From REEP01 sp964517265 (GTDB lineage: Bacteria > Pseudomonadota > Alphaproteobacteria > Rhodospirillales > Defluviicoccaceae): a stretch of 64,000 nucleotides of DNA. The notes beneath the pieces were generated by a model. The model was not told the DNA's origin and made no database searches. It saw only the letters and a list, made by a program, of their open reading frames with translations. The stretch is taken from assembly GCA_964517265.1 (NCBI GenBank), contig CAZFBS010000002.1:62001-126000 (forward strand). Reading direction: 5' to 3'. The position numbers and the translations under genes are program-made. This document shows, piece after piece, positions 1 through 8,449 of the stretch (position 1 is the stretch's first letter; each line of letters opens with the position of its first letter).

Positions 1-156
1 ACAAAACCACCAGAACCGGTTCAACTCGCGCCGCGAGCGGGGCGCGCGATGCTCGGCCGTCTCCCGGCACCCCGGCCAGTCGCACCTGCGCTCAACATCC
101 TGCCGTGGAATCTCGCGTTTGCCGCGACCGCGCATCGTCTCAAACTGCATGGCCAT
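1..156 (-). CDS. J-domain (DnaJ-like) protein, N-terminal fragment
   Basis: The first 52 codons of a gene that runs off the left edge of the window. The reading starts MAMQFETMRGRGKRE and continues with a CDWPGC pair of cysteines, an EHRAPRSRRELN segment and a final WWFC. This CxxxxC...APRSR...WFC pattern is typical of the N-terminus of small alphaproteobacterial J-domain proteins, where it precedes the J domain; that domain lies outside the window. The gene is divergent from bolA, an arrangement common in this group. A second in-frame ATG at 150 is an alternative start. The family call rests on motif memory only. Confidence 0.6.
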   Translation of the reverse strand, partial: MAMQFETMRGRGKREIPRQDVERRCDWPGCRETAEHRAPRSRRELNRFWWFC

Positions 157-255
157 ACTATGGTATCTGGACGAATGGCAGGCAAGCCGACTTGACGATC
201 CCCAGCCGATCCGCCACCCTTTGGCGGCCTGGACCTTTTGCTGGAAACGCTTGCC

Positions 256-534
256 GTGAGCACTGTTGACGCCATCGAGAGAAAGCTGACGGCCGCTCTG
301 GCGCCGACGCGGTTGAAAATCATCGATGAGTCCACACGCCATGAGGGCCACGCCGGCGCGCGTCCCGGCGGCGAGACGCATTTCCGAATCGAGATCGTCG
401 CGCCAGCGTTCGAGGGTCGCTCGCGACTCGATCGCCATCGAATGGTTGCAGACATCCTCGCCGAGGAGCTGGCGGGGCGGGTCCATGCCCTCAGCCTCAG
501 TACCCGTGCGCCCTCCGAGATCGACGGCGGGTGA
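256..534 (+). CDS. bolA: BolA family protein
   Basis: A small protein of about 92 residues with the BolA fold signature: an N-terminal helix (AIERKLTAAL), then HFRIEIVAPAFEGRSRLDRHR, a helix MVADILAEELAG and the closing HALSLSTRAP strand. BolA proteins work with monothiol glutaredoxins in iron-sulfur and iron homeostasis or act as regulators. Here the second half of the usual signature, with the conserved H of the RLDRHR stretch, is intact. The start is uncertain: GTG at 256 is chosen, and TTG at 238 would add six residues (MLETLA). The gene is divergent from the J-domain gene and converges on the DUF2889 gene. Confidence 0.8.
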   Translation: MSTVDAIERKLTAALAPTRLKIIDESTRHEGHAGARPGGETHFRIEIVAPAFEGRSRLDRHRMVADILAEELAGRVHALSLSTRAPSEIDGG

Positions 535-570
535 GGCTGGCGCCACACGGCCGCTCCCGCTCCTCGTTGT

Positions 571-1122
571 TCACCTGCCTCCGGTGTAGAGGTCGGGCCA
601 CTCGCGCCGGACGACAGGCCCATCGGAGGCAAAAGCATGGCAGCTATCGACAAGGGCAGGCCTGCCGCTGCTGCTTCGGGTCTGGCGTTGTGCCCGCGCC
701 GCAGCAATCGTTTGCATGGCCGTGGTCGTCACCGGCCCGAGGAGCAAGTCGGTGAGATGAATGCAGCCCCGCACGCCGCCCATCTTCGCAAGCACAGTCC
801 TGCGCCAGCCGGGCCCGATACGCTCGCCAATGAGAGAGGTGAAGATCGGAGTGACACTGCCGCAGATGTGAAACGGCCCGGCGTCTATCGCAGCTTCGGC
901 GGCTTTCACGGTCAAGGTGTCGTCGACGGTCAGACGAACCTGCATCGCGTGGATCGGCTCGCCGCTGGCGATCCCTTCACGGTCATGGTTGTCGAAGGAA
1001 TAGGTCTTGGTGTCCTCCAGAACGCCTTCGATATCCCACAGGCCATCACGTCTGCGAAAGCCGCGGCAGCGGATTTCCCGAGTATGAATATGATCGCGGG
1101 GCAGGGGTCGGCTGAGGGGCAT
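571..1122 (-). CDS. DUF2889 domain protein
   Basis: A 183-residue soluble protein. The start MPLSRPLPRDHIHTREIRCRG followed by FRRRDGLWDIEG, and later GPGWRRTVLAKMGGVRGCIHLTDLL, matches the DUF2889 family, which has no established reaction. It has no signal peptide or membrane segment. The C-terminal 40 residues are Arg/Ser-rich and look poorly conserved. The gene lies 6 bases downstream of the CBS-domain gene on the same strand, so the two are probably co-transcribed with the CNNM exporter, aroB and aroK. Function unknown. Confidence 0.7.
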   Translation of the reverse strand: MPLSRPLPRDHIHTREIRCRGFRRRDGLWDIEGVLEDTKTYSFDNHDREGIASGEPIHAMQVRLTVDDTLTVKAAEAAIDAGPFHICGSVTPIFTSLIGERIGPGWRRTVLAKMGGVRGCIHLTDLLLGPVTTTAMQTIAAARAQRQTRSSSGRPALVDSCHAFASDGPVVRREWPDLYTGGR

Positions 1123-1128
1123 GGCACG

Positions 1129-1605
1129 CTATCTCCTGAGCAGGTCACCGAAGACGGCGGCTTCACCGCTGCGGAGCTGATCCTCCAAACTCCGACGCAA
1201 AGCCGCACACAGATCTCCGATGGAGACAATGGCAGTGACCCGTCCGTCAAAGATCACAGGCAGGTGGTTGACGTTGCGAACACGCATCAGATCGAAGGCG
1301 TCGAGGACGAGATCGGAAGGGGCGAGGCACTCCGGGTGTGGATTGACCAACGAGCCAAGCTTCACAGCCCCGGCGGCCAGCCCTTTTGCCACCACCTCGC
1401 GAACGAGATCACCATCGGTCAGAAGGCCGGCAAATTTTCCTTCCGGATCGACGATGACAACCGCGCCCGCGGCGGTTCGCCTCATCAGCTGCGCCGCCTG
1501 CTCGGCGGTCGCGTCACTGGATAGCGCGTGGACCCGTGCGTTCGCGACCACATCCGGCACCACGTCCGGCTCGATGCGCAGCAGCGCGACGCTGCCGGTT
1601 TTCAT
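1129..1605 (-). CDS. CBS-domain pair protein
   Basis: A 158-residue protein made almost entirely of two CBS motifs: one around residues 22-75 (VHALSSDATAEQAAQLM ... GLLTDGDLVRE) and one around 85-140 (CLAPSDLVLDAFDLM ... AIVSIGDLCAAL). Stand-alone CBS pairs bind adenosyl nucleotides and act as energy sensors or regulators. The start codon overlaps the stop of the CNNM exporter gene upstream by 4 bases, so the two are translationally coupled. The exporter has its own CBS pair, so this protein may be a regulatory partner, but that is inference. Confidence 0.8.
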   Translation of the reverse strand: MKTGSVALLRIEPDVVPDVVANARVHALSSDATAEQAAQLMRRTAAGAVVIVDPEGKFAGLLTDGDLVREVVAKGLAAGAVKLGSLVNPHPECLAPSDLVLDAFDLMRVRNVNHLPVIFDGRVTAIVSIGDLCAALRRSLEDQLRSGEAAVFGDLLRR

Positions 1606-2891
1606 GTCATTGAATCCGAAGAGGGAGATTTGCCCCCCGCCTCCGCCCGCGGGGTGATGCGGATCGACGTGATCTGATGACGATGGCGGCGCAGGATCTC
1701 AAAACGCATACCGTAGAACATAAATGCCTGACCCACTTCGGGAATCCGCCTGACCTCATGCAGGACCAAGCCGGCGATGGTCGCGGCGTCCTGATCGGGC
1801 AGCGACCATTCGAACCGGCGGTTGAGATCGCGTATGGTCACGCTTCCCTGCACGATGTAGCTGCCGTCGGGCTGACGCACCACCCCAGGAGCGGGAATGT
1901 CGTGTTCGTCGACGATGTCACCGACGATTTCCTCCAGAATGTCCTCCAGCGTGACGATCCCCATGAACGTCCCGTACTCGTCGACAACCAGCGCGAAATG
2001 CTCCCGCCGCCGCCGAAAGGCCTGCAACTGGTCGAGCAAGGTCGTGGAATCGGGCACGAACCATGGCTTGACCGCGAGGGCGACGACGTCGATCTCCTCC
2101 CGTACGCCTTCCGCTCGAACCGCCCGCAACAGCGCCTTGGCGTGAATAACGCCGATAATGTTGTCGGGCTCGCCGCGCCACAAAGGAATCCGCGTGTAGG
2201 GGCTTGCCAATACCTGTCCGACGATCGTTTCGGTGGGCGCATCGGCGTCGATCATGCTGACGTTCTTGCGGTGGATCATGATTTCGCCGACCTCCACCTC
2301 GCTCAGGTCGAGAATGCTGCGTAGCATCGCCCGTTCCTGTTGCACCGGCTCGCCCTCGCCGGTGTGGAGTTCGATCGCGCCGCGAAGCTCTTCCGAGCTA
2401 GGACCGATACCTTGCTGCGCTCGTGGATCGGCGCCGAACGTCCGGAACACGGCGTTGACGACGGCCTGGATCGAATTGGTGATCGGAGACAGAACCCGAA
2501 CGACCAGCCTGACCACAGGCGCCAATCCCAATGCGAGCGCGTTGGCATGATTGAAGGCGTAGGTTTTTGGCATGATTTCCGAGAAGACCAGCACCAACAG
2601 GGTCATGCCGAACGTGGCGTAGACCACACCGGCCTCCCCAAACAGGGAAATCATCAAACTGGTGGCGAGAGCGGAAGCCAGGATGTTGACGAGGTTGTTG
2701 CCGAGCAGGATGGAGCCGATCAGCCGGTCGGTCCGCTCCCGCAGCTGGTTGACCATGATGGCCCGCCGATCCCCGTTCTGCGCCATCTGGTGCATCAGCG
2801 GCCGTGATGCGACGGTCAGCGCCGTTTCGGATCCCGAGAAAAAAGCGGAGAGGATGAGGAGGAGAACGATCGCTCCAGCGGTGATGACCAT
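1602..2891 (-). CDS. CNNM/CorC (HlyC) family transporter
   Basis: A 429-residue membrane protein of the hemolysin/CorC group. It opens with a membrane segment (VITAGAIVLLLILSAFFSGSETAL), and the FSGSETAL motif is diagnostic for the CNNM transmembrane domain. Two or three further membrane segments follow up to about residue 140. A CBS pair covers about 205-330 (EIMIHRKNVSMID, RIPLWRGEPDNIIGVIHAKAL, VVDEYGTFMGIVTLEDILEEIVGDI), and a C-terminal CorC_HlyC domain is present. The family exports divalent cations such as Mg2+ or Co2+. It is the second product of an apparent aroK-aroB-CNNM-CBS-DUF2889 run on the minus strand. Confidence 0.85.
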   Translation of the reverse strand: MVITAGAIVLLLILSAFFSGSETALTVASRPLMHQMAQNGDRRAIMVNQLRERTDRLIGSILLGNNLVNILASALATSLMISLFGEAGVVYATFGMTLLVLVFSEIMPKTYAFNHANALALGLAPVVRLVVRVLSPITNSIQAVVNAVFRTFGADPRAQQGIGPSSEELRGAIELHTGEGEPVQQERAMLRSILDLSEVEVGEIMIHRKNVSMIDADAPTETIVGQVLASPYTRIPLWRGEPDNIIGVIHAKALLRAVRAEGVREEIDVVALAVKPWFVPDSTTLLDQLQAFRRRREHFALVVDEYGTFMGIVTLEDILEEIVGDIVDEHDIPAPGVVRQPDGSYIVQGSVTIRDLNRRFEWSLPDQDAATIAGLVLHEVRRIPEVGQAFMFYGMRFEILRRHRHQITSIRITPRAEAGGKSPSSDSMT

Positions 2892-2917
2892 GACTGTGCC
2901 CCTGAATTGACGGGCGA

Positions 2918-4072
2918 TTAGGAAAGGAGTGGATCGGCGTGTATCCGGTCTCTCAGCAGGCGATGAACATCCTCGACGGACACATCCCGGCTCACGAAAG
3001 CTTTGCCGATCCCTCGCACGAGAACGAAGGCGATGTGGCCATCTTTGACCTTTTTGTCCCGCATCATGTGAGCGACAAGGCGCTCCGGGGTCGAGTGGGC
3101 GGCGAGGGCGGCGCCAAGCTCGATCGGGAGCCCGACCCCCGCGAGGTGACGGCGCACCCGCGCGGCGTCGGCGGGTGGGCAGAGGCCGAGCTGCGCCGAG
3201 AGATCGAAGGCCAGCCCCATGCCGATCGCCACCGCTTCGCCATGGAGCAGATCATCGCCAAAGCCGGTCTCGGCTTCCAGCGCATGGCCGAACGTGTGAC
3301 CGAGGTTCAAGAGCGCCCGCTGCCCAGATTCGCGCTCATCCGCAGCGACGATGGCTGCTTTTGCCGCACAGCTGACCACGACCGCATGCTGTTGCGCCGC
3401 GCGATCACCGCTGCAGATCGCAGATCCGTGCGAATCGAGCCAGTCGAAGAACTCTGGATCGCCGATCAGCCCATACTTGACGATTTCCGCATAGCCGGCG
3501 CGAAGCTGGCGCGGATCGAGGCTGGCCAGCGTTCCCACGTCGGCGACGACCAGCCGCGGTTGATGGAACAGACCGACCAGGTTTTTTCCTTGCCGCGTAT
3601 TGATCCCGGTCTTGCCTCCGACCGAGCTGTCGACCTGAGCCAGCAGCGTCGTCGGAACCTGAATGTACGGCAGTCCGCGCAACAAGATGCCGGCCGCAAA
3701 TCCCGTGATATCGCCGATGACGCCGCCACCCAGCGCGATCAACGCCGTCGTCCGCTCGATCCCCTCGTCGAGAACATGCTCGGCGAGTTGCTCCAGTTGG
3801 GAAAACCGCTTGGTATGCTCACCCGCCGGAAGGATCACGCCGGTATGGCGGATGGCCGCCGCCTCCAGCGAGGCTTCGAGTGAAGCAAGATACAGCGGCG
3901 CCACGTTGGAATCGGTAACGATAACCGCGCGCGAGGCCGGCAGCACCTCGCCGATCATGGCGCCGGCCGTCGTCAGCAGTGTTTCACCGACCACGATCTT
4001 GTAGGAGCGCTCGCCCAGTTCAACGGGAACAACCGCTCCGGCACGTTCGGCGTCGCCTCCCGCTGTTTTCAT
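2918..4072 (-). CDS. aroB: 3-dehydroquinate synthase
   Basis: A 384-residue NAD- and metal-dependent enzyme that converts DAHP to 3-dehydroquinate in the shikimate pathway. Visible signatures are VELGERSYKIVVGE at the start, ALGGGVIGDITGFAAG (NAD-binding glycine loop), PTTLLAQVDSSVGGKTGIN, the metal-ligand helix with E in GYAEIVKYG, and two histidines in LGHTFGHALE and LLHGEAVAIGM. The length is normal for the family. The ATG overlaps the aroK stop by 4 bases (ATGA), the classical aroK-aroB coupling. Confidence 0.95.
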   Translation of the reverse strand: MKTAGGDAERAGAVVPVELGERSYKIVVGETLLTTAGAMIGEVLPASRAVIVTDSNVAPLYLASLEASLEAAAIRHTGVILPAGEHTKRFSQLEQLAEHVLDEGIERTTALIALGGGVIGDITGFAAGILLRGLPYIQVPTTLLAQVDSSVGGKTGINTRQGKNLVGLFHQPRLVVADVGTLASLDPRQLRAGYAEIVKYGLIGDPEFFDWLDSHGSAICSGDRAAQQHAVVVSCAAKAAIVAADERESGQRALLNLGHTFGHALEAETGFGDDLLHGEAVAIGMGLAFDLSAQLGLCPPADAARVRRHLAGVGLPIELGAALAAHSTPERLVAHMMRDKKVKDGHIAFVLVRGIGKAFVSRDVSVEDVHRLLRDRIHADPLLS

Positions 4073-4686
4073 GGCCTGCCGTCTGCAGGTTGCTGCCGGG
4101 TCGGCTTCGGGATTCTCAGCGCCTGCAACACCTTTTGCACGGTTGCCTCCGGCGGCTCGTTGCTGGTGTCGACGATCAGATCGGCCTCTGCATACACCGG
4201 ATAACGCTCTTTCATCAGGGATTCAAGGCGGGCCCGCGGGTCATCGCCCCGCAGCAACGGCCGATCGCTGCGCCGGCTCGTCCGCTCGACCAGGGTATCC
4301 AGATCCGCGCGCAGCCACACCGACACGCCATGTCTGCGGATTGCCAACCGCGTGTGCGGATTCATGAACGCGCCGCCTCCGGTGGCCAGCACATGAGCCT
4401 TTTGCTGAAGCATCCTGCCAATCACTCGCCGCTCGCAATCCCGAAACGCCTGCTCGCCATACAGCTCGAAGATATCCATAATCGAACAGCCGGCAACGGC
4501 GACAATTTCGTCATCGGCATCAGCGAAGGGAAGCTGAAGGCAGCGAGCGAGCCTGCGACCGATGCTTGTCTTGCCGGCCCCCATCAATCCGATCAAAACG
4601 ATCGACCGGCTGCATGCGCTCGGCGGTGCGACACCGGAGACTTGCATATATATTTGCTCGGACAATGGATGTTGCCTGCGAATCAT
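4069..4686 (-). CDS. aroK: shikimate kinase
   Basis: Phosphorylates shikimate at O3 using ATP. The P-loop is GLMGAGKTS, the shikimate-binding region includes FADADDEI, ATGGGAF supplies the glycine-rich site, and the lid carries RTSRRSDRPLLRGDDP. The core is about 170 residues, as usual, with roughly 25 extra N-terminal residues. The start is uncertain: ATG at 4686 is given, with ATG at 4647 (MQVSGV) and TTG at 4713 as alternatives, and none has a good Shine-Dalgarno. It is followed by aroB with a 4-base overlap. Confidence 0.9.
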   Translation of the reverse strand: MIRRQHPLSEQIYMQVSGVAPPSACSRSIVLIGLMGAGKTSIGRRLARCLQLPFADADDEIVAVAGCSIMDIFELYGEQAFRDCERRVIGRMLQQKAHVLATGGGAFMNPHTRLAIRRHGVSVWLRADLDTLVERTSRRSDRPLLRGDDPRARLESLMKERYPVYAEADLIVDTSNEPPEATVQKVLQALRIPKPTRQQPADGRP

Positions 4687-4902
4687 TGTGCCGCGAACGC
4701 CCGCCGCTTGCACGGGCGGAATTGTTGAAAGACATCTGGTCCATCATTAGACTGGCGGATATTAGCCACAGTTCAAATCCAACGTAAACATCATGGTCCA
4801 TCGCCGAAGGGTGATGAGCGGTTGCCGCGCCTGAAGCCGCAGAACCTTCAGGCACCGGCGTCGCCGCCATTCCGCTTGCACAAGCCTCTGAAAGGGATCG
4901 CC

Positions 4903-5034
4903 GTGGTCAAGGTTCTTATGATTGTTCTTCTTCTGGTGGTGGTGGGCGGCCTGGGCTTTGTCGCGACACAGGAGATACCGGCGCCGCTGGAGCCGGTCGA
5001 ACTGGTCATTCCCGACAGCCGGTTTCAGCGTTAG
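4903..5034 (+). CDS. small single-pass membrane protein upstream of xerD
   Basis: A 43-residue product starting at GTG 4903, preceded by AAAGGGA at a proper distance. It has one hydrophobic segment (VLMIVLLLVVVGGLGFVA) and a short polar tail ending IPDSRFQR. The frame is open further upstream to a TTG at 4822, but that stretch looks non-coding. It sits 29 bases before xerD and is probably co-transcribed with it. Small membrane proteins of this kind occur before xerD in related bacteria, but I know of no assigned function. Confidence 0.6.
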   Translation: MVKVLMIVLLLVVVGGLGFVATQEIPAPLEPVELVIPDSRFQR

Positions 5035-5063
5035 CCCCGGTTCGAGCATCTCGACCATTACAG

Positions 5064-6017
5064 ATGACGCGCTCTCGGCAAGTCCGGGCCGAAGCCGCGG
5101 ACTCGCGGCACGTGCAGGCATTTCTCGAGATGATGACGGTCGAACGCGGTGCCGCACGAAATACCATTGCCGCCTATCGCCGAGACCTCCAGCACTTTGC
5201 CGAGCATCTCCACGCTCGCGGCATCATGCCGGAGGGTGCCGATGCCGAGGCCTTGCGGACCTATCTTGAAGCGCTGGCGGTGTCGGGGGTGTCCCCGCGA
5301 ACCGGAGCACGGAGGTTGTCGGCGCTAAGGCAATTCTTCCGTTTTCTGTTCAGCGAGGGCGTGCGCGCCGACGATCCTTCGGCAACTCTCGAAAGCCCGC
5401 GCCCCGGCCGGCCGCTTCCGAAATACCTGAGCGAGGACGAGGTCACGCGCCTGCTTGAAGCCGCTTCGCAGAGGAAGGATACCCACGGCCTGCGTTTGAC
5501 CGCCCTGATGGAGATTCTCTACGCAACCGGTCTTCGCGTCTCCGAACTGGTCGGCTTGCCCCTGTCCGCGATCACCCGGGACGAGCGAATGCTGATCGTC
5601 CGAGGCAAGGGCGGCAAGGAGCGGATGGTGCCGCTGACCGAGCCGGCGATGCAGGCGATCGCCGCCTACCGCGCTTTGCGCGATCCGGATCGCTCGCCAT
5701 CCGTCACCGTTGCCCGCTCTCCGTGGCTGTTTCCCTCGCGCTCGCGCGAAGGGCACCTGACCCGGGTGCGCTTCGGCCAGCTGTTGAAGGAATTGGCGGT
5801 GGAGGCAGGACTCGCGCCCGAGCGGGTTTCTCCCCACGTCCTGCGTCATTCGTTCGCCAGCCACCTCCTCGCTCACGGCGCCGATCTGCGCAGCCTGCAG
5901 CAAATGCTCGGCCATGCGGATATCAGCACCACCCAGATCTACACTCATATCCTCGACGAACGCCTGCGCGCTCTAATCGACAGCGCCCACCCGCTGGCCC
6001 GACCCAAGACACGGTGA
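5064..6017 (+). CDS. xerD: tyrosine recombinase XerD
   Basis: A 317-residue site-specific recombinase that, with XerC, resolves chromosome dimers at dif. The N-terminal SAM-like core-binding domain is at about 15-100 (FLEMMTVERGAARNTIAAYRRDL). The catalytic domain has the first Arg in ATGLRVSELVGL, Lys in VRGKGGKERMVPL, the HxLRHSFASHLL box, the LGHADISTTQIYTH box with the second His, and the nucleophile Tyr in that same box. All catalytic residues are present. It does not lie next to integrase-type attachment sites or mobile genes, so it is the housekeeping recombinase and not a phage integrase. Confidence 0.93.
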   Translation: MTRSRQVRAEAADSRHVQAFLEMMTVERGAARNTIAAYRRDLQHFAEHLHARGIMPEGADAEALRTYLEALAVSGVSPRTGARRLSALRQFFRFLFSEGVRADDPSATLESPRPGRPLPKYLSEDEVTRLLEAASQRKDTHGLRLTALMEILYATGLRVSELVGLPLSAITRDERMLIVRGKGGKERMVPLTEPAMQAIAAYRALRDPDRSPSVTVARSPWLFPSRSREGHLTRVRFGQLLKELAVEAGLAPERVSPHVLRHSFASHLLAHGADLRSLQQMLGHADISTTQIYTHILDERLRALIDSAHPLARPKTR

Positions 6018-6209
6018 GCCCTCCGGCCAGTTGTCAGCCGCAGCGGATGATGGAGCATGCGGCAAAATCTCATCCAAAAGACTCGGTTTTGGCGCAATCC
6101 GCAAACGGGTCATCTGGGTGTCTCGACCGGACCGCCTTCGAGGTATATTCTACTCTTCAAGCGAGCCCCGAAAAAAAACAACGACGCCTCGCAGCATGGG
6201 AGGAACACG

Positions 6210-7733
6210 ATGAATCTTGAGCAAGCCTTGAGCAGCCTGTCCGCAAAAATCAAGATGCGGGAGCGCTACGACAACTATATCGGCGGCGAATGGGTTCCGC
6301 CCGCCGACGGCCAATACTTCTCCAATCCAAGTCCAATCAGCGGCCAGCCGCTGTGCGAGGTGGCGCGCTCGACGGCGGCGGACATCGACAAGGCGCTTGA
6401 TGCCGCTCACGCAGCCAAAGCGGCCTGGGGTCATCGCCCTGCGGCCGAGCGCTCCGACATTCTTAACCGGATCGCCGACCGGATCGAGCAGAACCTTTCG
6501 CTGCTGGCGATGGTCGAGACCCTCGACAACGGCAAGCCGATCCGCGAGACCTCGGCGGCCGACCTGCCGCTTGCGGTCGACCATTTCCGCTACTTTGCGG
6601 GTTGTGTCCGGGCCCAGGAAGGATCGATCTCCGAGATCGATGCGACCACAATCGCCTATCACTATCACGAGCCGCTGGGCGTCGTCGGCCAGATCATTCC
6701 GTGGAACTTCCCGCTGCTGATGGCAACGTGGAAACTGGCGCCGGCGCTCGCCGCCGGTAACTGCATCGTGATGAAACCGGCCGAGCAGACGCCGATGAGC
6801 ATCATGGTGCTGATGGACCTGATCGGCGACCTGCTGCCGCCGGGCGTCATCAATGTCGTCAACGGCTTCGGCGTCGAGGCCGGCAAGCCGCTGGCGTCGA
6901 GCCCGCGGATCGCCAAGGTCGCCTTCACCGGCGAGACCACCACCGGCCGGCTGATCATGCAGTACGCCTCGGAGAACCTGATCCCGGTGACGCTGGAACT
7001 CGGCGGCAAGTCGCCCAACATCTTCTTCGCCGATGTCTTTGACCGGGAGGATAGCTTCCTGGATAAGGCGCTCGAAGGCTTTGCGATGTTCGCCCTTAAT
7101 CAGGGGGAAGTCTGCACCTGCCCGTCGCGGGTCCTGGTCGAGAACAAGATTTTTGATCGCTTCATGGAGCGGGCGGTCCAGCGGGTCAAACAGATCAAGC
7201 AGGGCCATCCCCTCGATCGCGAGACCATGATCGGCGCGCAGGCGTCCAACGATCAGCTGGAGAAAATTCTTTCTTATATCGATATCGGCAGGCAGGAAGG
7301 CGCCGAGATCCTTACCGGCGGCAACCGTGCTCATCTCGACGGCGAGCTGTCCGGCGGCTATTACGTCGAGCCGACCGTATTTGTCGGACACAACAAGATG
7401 CGGGTGTTCCAGGAAGAGATCTTCGGCCCGGTGGTCGCGGTGACCCGGTTCTCGGGCGCCGACGAGGCCCTGGAGATCGCCAATGACACCCTCTACGGCC
7501 TTGGCGCCGGGGTCTGGACGAGGGACATGAACCGCGCCTATGCGATGGGACGCGGCATCCAGGCGGGCCGGGTCTGGACCAACTGCTATCACCTCTATCC
7601 TGCACATGCCACCTTCGGCGGCTACAAGCAGTCCGGCATCGGGCGGGAAAACCACAAGATGATGCTGGATCACTACCAGCAGACCAAGAACGTCCTGGTC
7701 AGCTACGATCCCAAGCCGATGGGCTTCTTCTGA
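6210..7733 (+). CDS. NAD-dependent aldehyde dehydrogenase (AldB/ExaC type)
   Basis: A 507-residue aldehyde dehydrogenase. Seen: the start MNLEQALSSLSAKIKMRERYDNYIGGEW, VGQIIPWNFPLLM, the NAD-loop FTGETTTGR, the general-base stretch LELGGKSPN, and the catalytic cysteine in NQGEVCTCPSR. The EVCTCPSR box with two near cysteines is typical of the AldB/ExaC/AcoD acetaldehyde dehydrogenase branch. The start is ATG 6210 after GGGAGGA; the frame is open further upstream but lacks a better start. It is followed by a DUF779 gene, its usual partner, and an alcohol dehydrogenase, so it probably oxidises the aldehyde made by the alcohol dehydrogenases of this locus. The exact substrate is not determined by sequence. 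Confidence 0.9.
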   Translation: MNLEQALSSLSAKIKMRERYDNYIGGEWVPPADGQYFSNPSPISGQPLCEVARSTAADIDKALDAAHAAKAAWGHRPAAERSDILNRIADRIEQNLSLLAMVETLDNGKPIRETSAADLPLAVDHFRYFAGCVRAQEGSISEIDATTIAYHYHEPLGVVGQIIPWNFPLLMATWKLAPALAAGNCIVMKPAEQTPMSIMVLMDLIGDLLPPGVINVVNGFGVEAGKPLASSPRIAKVAFTGETTTGRLIMQYASENLIPVTLELGGKSPNIFFADVFDREDSFLDKALEGFAMFALNQGEVCTCPSRVLVENKIFDRFMERAVQRVKQIKQGHPLDRETMIGAQASNDQLEKILSYIDIGRQEGAEILTGGNRAHLDGELSGGYYVEPTVFVGHNKMRVFQEEIFGPVVAVTRFSGADEALEIANDTLYGLGAGVWTRDMNRAYAMGRGIQAGRVWTNCYHLYPAHATFGGYKQSGIGRENHKMMLDHYQQTKNVLVSYDPKPMGFF

Positions 7734-7746
7734 GCAGTGCCGGCAG

Positions 7747-7772
7747 CCGGTTCCCCTGAACAGGGGAACCGG
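7747..7772 (+). promoter_or_regulatory. intercistronic hairpin between ald and DUF779
   Basis: A perfect 11-base-pair stem (CCGGTTCCCCT paired with AGGGGAACCGG) with a GAAC loop, 14 bases after the aldehyde dehydrogenase stop. It has no T-run, so it is more likely an RNA-stabilising or partial-attenuation element than a strong terminator. Confidence 0.55.
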
Positions 7773-7807
7773 TGCTTCCGCCCGACCCGCTGAAGAAGGA
7801 GTGAGCG

Positions 7808-8260
7808 ATGGATGAGGCAATGGGCAGCGCCCAGGACGGGGACCGTGTATCCATCACCCCGGCTGCGAAAGCGCTGGTGGAAGAGCTGATCCGCAGGCAT
7901 GGGCCGCTGATGTTTCACCAGTCGGGCGGATGCTGCGATGGCAGCGCCCCGATGTGCTACCCCCGCGGCGATTTCCGGGTCGGTGAGCGGGATGTTTATC
8001 TCGGCACCATTGCGGACTGTCCCTTTTACATGGGCGCCGATCAGTACGCCCGCTGGGCTCACACCCATCTGATTGTCGATGTCGTTCCCGGTCGGGGGTC
8101 AGGCTTCTCGCTGGAAGCCCCGGAAGGAATGCGCTTCATCATCCGCTCTCGGCTGATGCCCTCGGCGGGGCCGGAGGCCGAGGCAGCCGCCGCAACCGAA
8201 TGCCAGGTCGACAGCACGACCGCACGAGCATCGAACATCCAGTCGAAGACGTCGTGGTGA
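7808..8260 (+). CDS. DUF779 protein, aldehyde dehydrogenase partner
   Basis: A 150-residue protein; the first 115 or so residues are the DUF779 domain. Seen: ITPAAKALVEELIRRHGPLMFHQSGGCCDGSAPMCYP, then DVYLGTIADCPFYMGADQY and a WAHTHLIVDVVPGRGSGFSLEAPEGMRFIIRSR tail. The GCCDG and MCYP cysteines could bind a metal or a cofactor. The family is of unknown function but is very often adjacent to AldB/ExaC-type aldehyde dehydrogenases, as here. The C-terminal 35 residues are Ala/Ser/Thr-rich and look unstructured. The start ATG 7808 follows AAGGAG. Confidence 0.85.
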   Translation: MDEAMGSAQDGDRVSITPAAKALVEELIRRHGPLMFHQSGGCCDGSAPMCYPRGDFRVGERDVYLGTIADCPFYMGADQYARWAHTHLIVDVVPGRGSGFSLEAPEGMRFIIRSRLMPSAGPEAEAAAATECQVDSTTARASNIQSKTSW

Positions 8261-8449
8261 ACCTTATCCATGACTTCGCCTGGACGGATCCGCGCCCTTG
8301 GAGATCCTTGAACAAAAAGGAGGGAAAAAAGAAAACCCGCGGAAGGTGACGAATAAATTATGCCGGAAAGACAAGGAGAAAACTCCGTCTTCTCGGAACG
8401 TGCCTCGATCAAGAGGCTGAACAATGGATAAATGTGGAGGAAACGGTTC

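Noticed and set aside
637..1524. A 295-codon plus-strand open frame
   Set aside because: It lies antisense to the DUF2889 and CBS genes, both with clear family motifs; its translation has no recognisable domain and the high GC explains the open frame.
5064..6017. A phage or island integrase
   Set aside because: The protein matches XerD in length and motifs, with housekeeping neighbours and no att repeats, so it does not mark the mycofactocin locus as an integrated element.
6150..7820. A 556-codon minus-strand open frame
   Set aside because: Antisense to the aldehyde dehydrogenase, which has full catalytic motifs; no domain visible in the antisense reading.
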